DNA of 11,774 nucleotides from DATLHO01 sp035539855 (GCA_035539855.1 DATLHO010000276.1:1-11774); one strand, 5' to 3'; counted from the first letter of the stretch, positions 5,928 to 11,774 are shown. The notes: generated by a model from the letters alone, not told the origin. Translations and numbers: made by a program.

Positions 5928-7991
5928 ATGAACACTCCCCTCGCTCCCGAGGACCTGACCAGCGTACTTCCGCACTCGCGGCACAGCCATGTGGACACGA
6001 CGGCGTCGCAGTTTCTCGACCAGTCGCGAACCAAGCTCGTGCTCGTCGGGAACCCGAACGTCGGCAAGTCGGTCTTCTTCAATCACCTGACGGGTCTGTA
6101 CGTCGACGTCTCGAACTTTCCCGGGACGACCGTCGAGATCTCGCGCGGTGAGCACCCTGCGTTCGCCGTCTACGACACTCCCGGCATCTACGGCGTCAGT
6201 TCGTTCAACGATGAGGAGCGCGTCGCGCGCGACATCATCCTCGAGGCCGACGTCGTGCTCAACGTCGTCGACGCGGTGCATCTGGAGCGCGATCTGTTCC
6301 TGACGCTGCAGTTGATCGACATGGGGAAGAAGGTCGCGGTGGCGCTGAACATGATGGACGAGGCCGCCGCGCGCGGCATCGCGGTCGACGTGGAGAAGCT
6401 CGCCGATCGCCTCGGTGTCCCGGTGCTGCCGACGACCGCAATCTCCCGCATGGGGTTCGATCGCCTCGAGGCGCACATCGCTCAGGCGACGTGCGGCACG
6501 TCGAACTCGACGCTGCATCGCGAGCTGCATACGCTGCTCGATCGCGTCGGCTCCGAGGCAGAGGCGCTCATGGTGCTCGAGGGTGACGAGGTCGTCGCCG
6601 CGCGGCACGGCATCCGTCCCGGCACCGAGCGCGAGGTCATCTACGTCGAGCGTCGCAATCGCGTCAACCGCCTCATCACCCAGGTCGTGACCGCGGCCGA
6701 GCAGAAGCGCACGGTCTCCACGACGATCGGCCGGCTTGCGATCTCCCCGTGGTTCGGCCTGCCCGTCCTCGCGGTCGTTCTGTACCTGACCTATCTGTTC
6801 GTCGGTGTCTTCATCGCCAGCGACGTCGTCGGCTTCACCGAGGGCACGCTCGGCAATCGCTACTTCGAGCGCTACGTCAAGGACAACGTCGCCGCGATCA
6901 CCGGCGCGACGATCACCGTCGAGAAGCTCGGCACCGACGCCGCAGGCGAGGAGATCACGCTCGAGCAGCGTGCGTTCACCTTCCCGAACGGCACCAACGC
7001 CGATGCTGCCGGCAAGCGCGCGATGGAGGAGTACCGCGGCAACGGCGACGATCTCAACGTCGAGTACCATTACACGAATCCGTTCGCGACGATCTTCGCC
7101 GGCGAGTTCGGGGCGATCACGATGACCGTCACCTACCTCCTGTTCCTGCTGCTCCCGCTGGTGATCGGATTCTACCTCTCGCTGGCGATCCTCGAGGACT
7201 CGGGGTATCTGCCGCGACTGGCGACGTTCGTCGACCGCGCGCTCAACGGCCTCGGGCTCAACGGCCGCGCGATCATCCCGCTGATCCTCGGCTTCGGCTG
7301 CGTGACGATGGCCACGATCACGACGCGACTGCTCGGCACCGAGCGCGAGAAGCGGATCGCCACGACGATCCTGCAGTTCGCGATCCCCTGCTCCGCGCAG
7401 CTCGCGGTCATCGCCGCGCTGCTGGCGACTGCCGGCTGGAAGGCGACGCTCATCTACGGGACGGTGATCTTCGGCGTCTTCGTCGCGATCGGCACCGTGC
7501 TCGACCGCGCACTTCCGGGCAAGTCCTCGCCGCTGCTTCTCGACCTTCCGCCGATGCGCATGCCGCGCGCGCACAACGTGCTGCAGAAGACGTGGGTGCG
7601 CTCGCTGAGCTTCATGAAGGAGGCGACGCCGTGGTTCTTCATCGGCGCGCTCGTCGTGTCGGTCGCGCAGGTGACCGGCGTGCTCACCGCATGGCAGGAG
7701 GCACTCGCACCGATCACGACGAACTGGCTGAAGCTCCCGGCCGAGGCCTCGACCGCGTTCGTCATGGGCCTGGTGCGTCGCGACTTCGGCGCCGCCGGTC
7801 TCTACGATCTCGCCCTCTCGCCGATGCAGATCGTCGTCGCCCTGACGACCATCACGCTCTTCGTTCCGTGCATCGCGTCGCTGATGGTGATGCTCAAGGA
7901 GCGCGGCGTGAAGGAGGGAACGATCATCTGGCTCGGAAGCTGGGTGCTCGCACTCGGCGTCGGCGGCCTGGTCGCACTGGTCATCATCTAA
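5928..7991 (+). CDS. feoB: Ferrous iron transporter B (GTPase-coupled membrane permease)
   Basis: 687 residues, slightly short for the family. The N-terminal G domain has G1 GNPNVGKS (41-48), G2 FPGTT (64-68), G3 DTPG (83-86), G4 NMMD (141-144) and a G5-like TTAISRMG (169-176). A helical linker follows, then the membrane part from about 273: a first membrane helix (about 275-298), a long polar loop (about 300-385), then ILEDSGYLPR (421-430), GFGC (455-458), IPCSAQL (486-492) and DFGAAGLYD, the Fe(II) permease/Gate signature. It moves Fe(II) across the inner membrane, with GTP binding as switch. The polar loop is longer than I would expect from E. coli FeoB. ATG 5928 leaves a 40-residue N-terminal extension with HSRHSH before the G domain. 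No clear ribosome site is seen. The gene is in line with fur-feoA and with the small cysteine protein. Confidence 0.95.
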   Translation: MNTPLAPEDLTSVLPHSRHSHVDTTASQFLDQSRTKLVLVGNPNVGKSVFFNHLTGLYVDVSNFPGTTVEISRGEHPAFAVYDTPGIYGVSSFNDEERVARDIILEADVVLNVVDAVHLERDLFLTLQLIDMGKKVAVALNMMDEAAARGIAVDVEKLADRLGVPVLPTTAISRMGFDRLEAHIAQATCGTSNSTLHRELHTLLDRVGSEAEALMVLEGDEVVAARHGIRPGTEREVIYVERRNRVNRLITQVVTAAEQKRTVSTTIGRLAISPWFGLPVLAVVLYLTYLFVGVFIASDVVGFTEGTLGNRYFERYVKDNVAAITGATITVEKLGTDAAGEEITLEQRAFTFPNGTNADAAGKRAMEEYRGNGDDLNVEYHYTNPFATIFAGEFGAITMTVTYLLFLLLPLVIGFYLSLAILEDSGYLPRLATFVDRALNGLGLNGRAIIPLILGFGCVTMATITTRLLGTEREKRIATTILQFAIPCSAQLAVIAALLATAGWKATLIYGTVIFGVFVAIGTVLDRALPGKSSPLLLDLPPMRMPRAHNVLQKTWVRSLSFMKEATPWFFIGALVVSVAQVTGVLTAWQEALAPITTNWLKLPAEASTAFVMGLVRRDFGAAGLYDLALSPMQIVVALTTITLFVPCIASLMVMLKERGVKEGTIIWLGSWVLALGVGGLVALVII

Positions 7992-8003
7992 TCGGATCGC
8001 GCC

Positions 8004-8249
8004 ATGCAGGGCCGCAAGAAGACCAGAGGATCCTTCGAGCTCCCGCTCATCCAGGACGAGCTCGCGCGCAAGCTCGCGGCCGAAGTGCGGTCGTGCACGA
8101 CGTGCGGCTACAGCGTGACCAATCCGATGACCGACCGCTGCCCCCGGTGCTTCGCGCAGATCGCGCTGAGCGAGCACACCAACTGCGGCGACTGCGCTCA
8201 TCAGGGCGCGTGCGAGTTTCAGAAGATCCAGGCGATACAGAAGAAGTGA
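8004..8249 (+). CDS. Small seven-cysteine zinc-ribbon-like protein of the feo cluster
   Basis: 81 residues starting 12 bp after the feoB stop, so almost surely on the same transcript. The basic N-terminal half (to about residue 29) has no family features I recognise. The C-terminal half has CTTC (31-34), CPRC (46-49), CGDC (61-64) and Cys70, with His58 and His66. The first two pairs are spaced like a zinc ribbon; the third group (CGDC-x5-C with His66) could complete a second metal site or hold an iron-sulfur cluster. FeoC proteins are small and often have a cysteine cluster, but they are winged-helix proteins and this does not look like one. By position it may be an accessory or iron-sensing partner of FeoB. 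Function not established. Confidence 0.78.
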   Translation: MQGRKKTRGSFELPLIQDELARKLAAEVRSCTTCGYSVTNPMTDRCPRCFAQIALSEHTNCGDCAHQGACEFQKIQAIQKK

Positions 8250-8307
8250 TCGCCGCAGCAACGATCGCGACACCGTCGGTGGACTGCAGCGATCAGCACG
8301 AAACCGA

Positions 8308-8346
8308 AACGGCCGCGGGAGCTCGATGCTCTCGCGGCCGTTCCGT
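8308..8346. terminator. Terminator hairpin between the feo cluster and the cysteine-rich gene
   Basis: Bases 8308-8321 pair with 8329-8342 (14 bp, one G-T pair) around a 7-base loop. The plus-strand tail TTCCG is poor in T. On the minus strand the hairpin is followed by a TTTCGGTTTCG tail, so it could serve both convergent transcripts and may work better for the minus-strand gene. Confidence 0.75.
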
Positions 8347-8384
8347 GTGGACACCCCCCGTTGTGTGGTGCGAGCGGGTCTCGA

Positions 8385-9710
8385 TTATTCGATGTCGAGC
8401 TCTTCGTCCGCAGGATTGATCACCGGCACGCATCGACCCTTTGCTCCGCAGTACGTCCCAGGTGGACAGCACAGCGGCTGATCAGCCGTGCCGCAGACCC
8501 GCTTGCTCGGACAGCATCCATCCGGCAGGCAGACCTCGTTCTTGCGACAGCACGTCATCGTGCCGTCGGCGCGGACGCAGCAGCGGTATCCCGGTGGACA
8601 GCACTTGTCGCCGCAGACCTGCTCCGACGGACAGCACTTGCCGTTGAGGCAGACCGTGCCCTCCGGACAGCAGAAGCGACCAGTCGTCGTCGTGCCGCAG
8701 ACGAGGTTGTGCGGACAGCACTTGCCCTGCACGCAGACCGTGCCCTTCGGACAACACGTCCGGTTGCCGGCGTCGTCATGACAGACCTGCCCCTCGCGGC
8801 AGCATCGACCGTCGATGCAGACGGAGTCCGGCGGACAGCACGTGAGCGCTCCCAGTGAGTCGGCGCAGATCTGTTTCTCGCGACAGCACTGGCCGTCGAT
8901 GCACCGTGATCCCGGAGGACAGCACGTCAGCGTCCCGTCCGGACGCACGCAGACCTGTCCCTCGCGACAGCACGCGCCGTCGATGCACTTGAAGCCCGGC
9001 GGGCAGCAGTGATCGCCGCACGGCTCGTAGTCGTCCGGACAATCGCGGCACTCGCCGGTCGCCGGGTTGCAGATCGTGCCGGCGGGACAGCACGTGTCGG
9101 CGCAGATGCGCTCCTCCGGACAGCAGATCGTCCGCGGTGGCGCGCCCGGTATCGAGATCACCATGCACTTCGTCCCCGGCGGACAGCAATGGCCGTGACC
9201 GTCGGCCCCGATGCAGCACGTCTCGTCCGGACGGCAGCAGAGCCCGATTGTCGGATCGCAGCACTTCGATTCCGGAGGACAGCACCCGTCACCGCAACGC
9301 AGGTCCGTCGGACAGTCGACGCAACCGTTGGCGGTGCACAGCGTGCCCGGCGGGCAGCAAACTTTCGAGACGCCGTCGGGTCCGACGCAGATGCGCTCGG
9401 TTGGACAGCACATCCGGTGCGTGAGTCCCGGATCGGGCAGACACGGCACACCGGGCGGACAGCACGTCGCCGCCACGCCCGATCCGGCCGGGCTGCTGCA
9501 GCACGTCTCCTCGGTCCGGCAGCAGATCGTGCCGTCGCAGCAGTACTGGTCGGTGGTACACTCGCAGACGAGGAGCGCCGCCCGCGCGCGGCGTGGCAAC
9601 AGCCCGCCGAGCGCCCCGGTGCCTATGAAGACACCGATGAGACGGAGCACCTCGCGCCGTGACACCCCGTTGGCCACGCTGCGTGATAACTCGTCGAAAA
9701 TGTTCCTCAT
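8385..9710 (-). CDS. Tat-exported cysteine-rich repeat protein (84 Cys in 441 residues)
   Basis: 441 residues, 19 percent cysteine by direct count. Residues 1-44 are a long twin-arginine signal: DELSRSVANGVSRREVLRLIG with Arg18-Arg19, a hydrophobic stretch to about 38, and ARA (42-44) as likely cleavage site. From residue 49 the protein is a chain of CC and single-C motifs: CCPPGTxC, CCREGQVC, CxDGxCC. Residues 242-353 are four exact 28-residue modules with fixed cysteine positions; earlier ones are less regular. The tail NPADEELDIE is acidic and free of cysteine. Such density means either a disulfide-stabilised rod or a metal-binding protein; export and the thioredoxin neighbour favour disulfides. 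It vaguely resembles granulin or Stig1-type repeats, without a confident match. AGAGG (9716-9720) gives a good ribosome site. The upstream gene ends 85 bp away on the same strand. Confidence 0.88.
   Translation of the reverse strand: MRNIFDELSRSVANGVSRREVLRLIGVFIGTGALGGLLPRRARAALLVCECTTDQYCCDGTICCRTEETCCSSPAGSGVAATCCPPGVPCLPDPGLTHRMCCPTERICVGPDGVSKVCCPPGTLCTANGCVDCPTDLRCGDGCCPPESKCCDPTIGLCCRPDETCCIGADGHGHCCPPGTKCMVISIPGAPPRTICCPEERICADTCCPAGTICNPATGECRDCPDDYEPCGDHCCPPGFKCIDGACCREGQVCVRPDGTLTCCPPGSRCIDGQCCREKQICADSLGALTCCPPDSVCIDGRCCREGQVCHDDAGNRTCCPKGTVCVQGKCCPHNLVCGTTTTGRFCCPEGTVCLNGKCCPSEQVCGDKCCPPGYRCCVRADGTMTCCRKNEVCLPDGCCPSKRVCGTADQPLCCPPGTYCGAKGRCVPVINPADEELDIE
8652..8987 (-). repeat. 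Four tandem 84-bp coding repeats (28-residue modules)
   Basis: Residues 242-269, 270-297, 298-325 and 326-353 of the cysteine-rich protein are each 28 long and begin Cys-x2-Gly-x-Cys-Cys, then have Cys at positions 13, 22 and 23. A shortened fifth unit of 23 residues follows (354-376). The first three keep CIDGxCCRE almost unchanged; the fourth has diverged to CVQGKCCPH. Constant length points to copying in units. Confidence 0.85.
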
Positions 9711-9795
9711 GCTTGCCTCTTACGGTGGATAGCGCGTCGAGCGCCATGGAACAACGTTCCGCTTCCGTTCGTGTGGGGCCGAGGCTGGGGGGTGC

Positions 9796-10893
9796 TCAGT
9801 GCTCGTCGACGAGGGAGAGGATTGCTCCGGCTCCCTTCGCCACGTCGCTCTGAATGACGCCGTTTTCGTCGATGAGGTAGCCCACCGGCGTTGCGAAGAT
9901 TCCGTACTCTTTCGAGAGCTTCCACTTCTCCTGCATCACGACCGGGAACTCGAGACCGAGCTCGGTGGCCTTGCGCTGGTTCTCGGCGAGATCTCCGCGG
10001 CCGATCATGACGACCGCGAGGTTGTTGTCGAGGTGCTCTCGATGCACGCGCGCCAGGTGCGGCGCGAGCTCGTCACATGGACCACAGTTGGGATCGCTGA
10101 AGACCAGCAGCACGCGGCGTCCGCGATAGCTCTGGAGCGAGACGGTGCGTCCCTGCAGATCCGGCAGCGTGAAGTCCGGCGCGGGCGTGCCTGCCGGAAG
10201 ACCATCTCTGGGTATGCGGCTCTCGCTCAGCGGCCGCTCGCCCGGCAGCGCGACGCGCGCTCCGGCGGCCCGACGAGCGAGCGCGGGAACCTGTTCGGCG
10301 CCGATCGCGATCGACTCGGCGACACGTCCCTCCTCGTCGAGCAGGTAGGCGACGGGCGTGCCCAGCGAGTTGAACGCGGCGATCGTCTCGCCCGGCTTCT
10401 GCAGCAGCACTGGAGCATCGAAACGGTACTCCGAGGCCATCCTGATGTTCGCCTCGGCGTCGCCGTAGCTGACGAGCAGCAGCTCGACGCCCTGCTCTTG
10501 CAACGCAGGCTGCAGCGCCGCGAGCTCCGGCGCCATCATGTCGCAGAAGCCGCACTGCGTGCTCCAGTGCACCAGGAGCACGCGACGACCGCGATAGGAT
10601 TCAAGCGCGACCATCCTGCCGGTGACGTCGCGCAGCCTGAACTCCGGAACCGTCGCGCCGACCGCGATGCCCAGCGGCGGCCGCTCCTGCACCGGAGCCT
10701 CCATCGCCGTCGGCACTGCATCGACGGCGGTATTCGTGACGGCGTTCGCGACCGCCATCGCGGTGCGCGCGTCGATCTCATCGAGACGCAGAAGGATTCT
10801 CCCCTGCTGCCGGACGACCTGGAACAGTGCGAACCAGCATCCGGCAACCATCACCACGAGGAGCCCAAGGATGACCGGAAGAAGAATCTCCAT
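9796..10893 (-). CDS. Membrane-anchored thiol-disulfide oxidoreductase with two tandem thioredoxin-fold domains
   Basis: 365 residues. One N-terminal membrane helix (about 3-25) is followed by a short helix VRQQGRILLRLDEID and a linker. Domain 1 (about 80-205) is redoxin/TlpA-like with CGFC (114-117) and the cis-Pro loop GTP (178-180). Domain 2 (about 236-365) repeats the plan with CGPC (270-273) and ATP (334-336). Both domains share the SYRGRRVLLV strand before the active site, so they are a tandem duplication. The active sites face the periplasm, where they would form, break or sort disulfides. The anchor and layout recall MauD, the helper for the disulfide-rich methylamine dehydrogenase small subunit. 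The start is ATG 10893, with GGAGG (10899-10903) five bases upstream; the frame is open to 11088, but that part crosses a promoter. The cysteine-rich gene follows 85 bp downstream. Confidence 0.9.
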   Translation of the reverse strand: MEILLPVILGLLVVMVAGCWFALFQVVRQQGRILLRLDEIDARTAMAVANAVTNTAVDAVPTAMEAPVQERPPLGIAVGATVPEFRLRDVTGRMVALESYRGRRVLLVHWSTQCGFCDMMAPELAALQPALQEQGVELLLVSYGDAEANIRMASEYRFDAPVLLQKPGETIAAFNSLGTPVAYLLDEEGRVAESIAIGAEQVPALARRAAGARVALPGERPLSESRIPRDGLPAGTPAPDFTLPDLQGRTVSLQSYRGRRVLLVFSDPNCGPCDELAPHLARVHREHLDNNLAVVMIGRGDLAENQRKATELGLEFPVVMQEKWKLSKEYGIFATPVGYLIDENGVIQSDVAKGAGAILSLVDEH

Positions 10894-10921
10894 CGGTGCC
10901 TCCGCCTGTGCGTTTGCGTCG

Positions 10922-10950
10922 AGTGTATGTAGTCTGCGGGAACGGTCGAA
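10922..10950 (-). promoter_or_regulatory. Weak second promoter candidate near the thioredoxin-domain gene
   Basis: On the minus strand TTCGAC (10950-10945) and TACACT (10927-10922) are 17 bp apart, with the ATG about 29 bp further on. The -35 box is poor; the promoter at 11060-11088 fits the local pattern better. Confidence 0.27.
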
Positions 10951-11059
10951 AGAGCGCGAGGGGGTGTCGGTGCGTGCGGGGGGCGAGCTCGGGAGGATTC
11001 GTTCGTCCGGGGCGGCGCGGGTTGCGGTGTGCGGCCGGGGCCGGATCGTGGGGGCCGGC

Positions 11060-11088
11060 AACTTGGCACCGATCGAGGAGGATGTCAA
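11060..11088 (-). promoter_or_regulatory. Promoter candidate of the thioredoxin-domain / cysteine-rich operon
   Basis: On the minus strand a perfect TTGACA (11088-11083) and CAAGTT (11065-11060) are 17 bp apart, matching the fur promoter and the 11548 promoter in layout and -10 sequence. It would give a leader of about 160 bases before ATG 10893. Nothing else is seen in 10894-11118. Confidence 0.55.
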
Positions 11089-11120
11089 GTGGCGGGGGGG
11101 ATTTTTATATGCGCGCTGCC

Positions 11121-11288
11121 CTTGTCATCCCCGGAGGGGATCTTTCTTTGGGTGCGTGTCGGCGCATGACGCGATAGGAGCGCTGCGTGGTCTTCTTCGC
11201 GGCAGCCGCATGCGGCTGCCCTCGCAGGGCCACACCGACCCACATGCGGCCGTCGTCTCTAAAGAAGGGCCCCCTCCGGGGGTGACAG
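11121..11288. repeat. Repeat element, copy 1 (MITE-like, 27-bp terminal inverted repeats)
   Basis: The ends 11123-11149 and 11261-11287 are inverted repeats at 23 of 27 bases, starting TGTCAYCCCCGGAGGGG. The middle contains the perfect 20-bp palindrome GGCAGCCGCATGCGGCTGCC (11201-11220). Bases 11164-11247 are identical to 11416-11499 in copy 2. Open frames across it are short and repeat with it, so it is not a gene. Confidence 0.82.
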
Positions 11289-11310
11289 TGGCGCGGTGTT
11301 CTGGGAGCAA

Positions 11311-11351
11311 TCGAGGCGACGATGCGCGCGTTGCGCGCATCGTCGCCTCGA
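11311..11351. repeat. Perfect 19-bp inverted repeat between the two element copies
   Basis: Bases 11311-11329 pair without mismatch with 11333-11351 around the loop GTT. There is no T-run behind it. It lies in the spacer between the two repeat elements. Confidence 0.85.
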
Positions 11352-11371
11352 CTACCCGAGACCTCCCCGCC

Positions 11372-11517
11372 CTTGTCATCCCCGTCAGGGGATCTCTCTT
11401 TGGATGCGCATCGCCGCATGACGCGATAGGAGCGCTGCGTGGTCTTCTTCGCGGCAGCCGCATGCGGCTGCCCTCGCAGGGCCACACCGACCCACATGCA
11501 ACGAGAGATCCCCGAGT
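11372..11517. repeat. Repeat element, copy 2 (right end shortened)
   Basis: Same direction as copy 1, 251-252 bp further on. It begins CTTGTCATCCCC, has the same 20-bp palindrome (11453-11472) and the identical 84-bp core (11416-11499). Its inner ends GGGGATCTCTC (11388-11398) and GAGAGATCCCC (11503-11513) match each other perfectly, but the outer right end lacks the TGACA part present in copy 1. Confidence 0.8.
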
Positions 11518-11547
11518 GAACGATAGTGCAGCGTTCCACACACCCGG

Positions 11548-11576
11548 TTGACATCCGCCGCCGAACACCGTAAGTT
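11548..11576 (+). promoter_or_regulatory. Promoter candidate of the structured transcript at the right edge
   Basis: A perfect TTGACA (11548-11553) and TAAGTT (11571-11576) are 17 bp apart, expected start near 11583. It is the best -35/-10 pair in the window and matches the fur promoter in its -10 box and spacing. No reading frame with family features follows before the window ends. Confidence 0.68.
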
Positions 11577-11582
11577 CGCGTC

Positions 11583-11774
11583 TCGTCATTCCGACTACGA
11601 TCGCAATCAGAGTACTTCAGTGAAACTCCGCACAGGACATAACGCCATCGACCTCGTCTCGCTCTCGCGAGTCGGTCGTGACGCGTATCCGTCGCGGAGA
11701 AGTACGCCCTTGTAAGTGTCCCGGTCATTGACCGGCATTGGCCCATCTCCGCCGCAGCGTGGAGATGGGCTTTC
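11583..11774 (+). ncRNA. Candidate structured small RNA or RNA leader
   Basis: Downstream of a strong promoter, nested pairings build a rod: GTACTT (11612-11617) with AAGTAC (11700-11705), CTCCGC (11626-11631) with GCGGAG (11694-11699), GAC (11636-11638) with GTC (11691-11693), ACGC (11642-11645) with GCGT (11683-11686), CGACC (11649-11653) with GGTCG (11674-11678), CTCGC (11658-11662) with GCGAG (11667-11671), loop TCTC. On the 5' side CAGTGAAA bulges between the first two stems. Then comes CCGGTC-ATT-GACCGG (11721-11735) and a terminator hairpin. Total length about 190 bases. I see no motif of tmRNA, RNase P or SRP RNA; a 6S-like RNA is possible on size and rod shape, and an attenuator leader of a gene beyond the edge is the alternative. 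The 5' end is estimated. Confidence 0.45.
11741..11774 (+). terminator. Terminator-like hairpin at the right edge
   Basis: GCCCATCTCC (11741-11750) and GGAGATGGGC (11761-11770) form a perfect 10-bp stem with a 10-base loop, followed by TTTC at the window end. Whether a longer T-run follows cannot be seen. Confidence 0.65.

Noticed and set aside
5886..8354. An 822-codon open frame on the minus strand opposite feoB
   Set aside because: It is antisense to a clear FeoB with all GTPase motifs. Its product is a low-complexity mix of Arg, Asp, His, Glu and Ala without domains, as expected from the shadow of a GC-rich gene.
6749..8419. A 556-codon plus-strand frame overlapping feoB and the small cysteine protein
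   Set aside because: The product is Arg/Asp/His-rich without motifs and lies in another frame of two well-supported genes.
9796..10893. Lipoprotein signal (VAGC at residues 17-20 region) in the double thioredoxin-domain protein
   Set aside because: The N-terminus MEIL lacks the positive charge of a lipoprotein signal, and an uncut membrane anchor fits MauD-like proteins better; it is not fully excluded.
9799..10932. A 377-codon plus-strand frame opposite the double thioredoxin-domain gene
   Set aside because: No domain pattern, strongly biased composition, and the minus strand carries two CxxC sites, cis-Pro loops and a good ribosome site.
10894..11088. Longer start (TTG at 11088) for the double thioredoxin-domain protein
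   Set aside because: The extra 65 residues are Arg/Pro/Ser/Thr-rich, precede a membrane helix, and the start lies on a perfect -35 box. ATG 10893 has GGAGG at the right distance.
11105..11746. Minus-strand frames of 213 and 154 codons, and a plus-strand frame from 10622, over the right-end repeats
   Set aside because: They consist mostly of the duplicated repeat element, so the same peptide appears twice. No ribosome site or known domain is present.
11583..11774. tmRNA, RNase P RNA or SRP RNA
   Set aside because: I could not find their conserved core motifs (tmRNA 5' end and tag frame, RNase P core, SRP GGAA-type domain IV). The structure is a simple rod plus two hairpins.

Overview
The window is GC-rich bacterial chromosome. 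It holds nine supported protein genes, one of them cut by the left edge, plus an unusual amount of structured intergenic DNA. The lineage cannot be fixed by eye. Three things point loosely to a GC-rich member of the FCB group (Gemmatimonadota, Eisenbacteria, Rhodothermota or similar): a FlgD/Por-type C-terminal tail on a secreted nucleotidase, a recurring TTGAC-N17-YAAGTT promoter form, and heptamer repeats between genes. This is inference.

Layout: (1) 1-760, the end of the F-type ATP synthase operon (atpD tail, atpC), closed by a strong hairpin terminator. (2) 775-2261, a toxin-antitoxin unit with its own promoter and operator: a HigB/RelE-like toxin overlapping a HigA-like antitoxin that carries a C-terminal ImmA/IrrE-type HExxH domain. 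(3) 2410-4290 on the minus strand, a secreted UshA/5'-nucleotidase-family metallophosphatase. (4) 4291-4976, a gene-free stretch with a long palindromic element, leading into the fur promoter. (5) 4916-8342, an iron uptake cluster fur-feoA-feoB plus a small seven-cysteine protein, with a hairpin at its end. (6) 11088 down to 8385 on the minus strand, a probable two-gene operon: a membrane-anchored protein with two tandem thioredoxin-fold domains, then a Tat-targeted protein with 84 cysteines in 441 residues. (7) 11119-11517, two related repeat elements and a perfect hairpin. (8) 11548-11774, a promoter followed by a structured, non-coding stretch and a terminator-like hairpin: a candidate small RNA or leader.

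The most interesting unit is (6). A dedicated double thiol-disulfide oxidoreductase encoded next to an exported, extremely cysteine-rich repeat protein suggests a self-contained envelope protein plus disulfide-forming helper. The iron cluster is coherent: a Fur-family regulator, probably self-controlled through palindromes at its promoter, sits in one transcript with feoA, and feoB follows after a repeat-filled gap. Three candidate promoters (fur, the thioredoxin operon and the candidate RNA) share the same -35/-10 layout with identical 17-bp spacing. Two heptamer repeat arrays, at 246-277 and 5830-5861, have the same unit order although they lie 5.5 kb apart.
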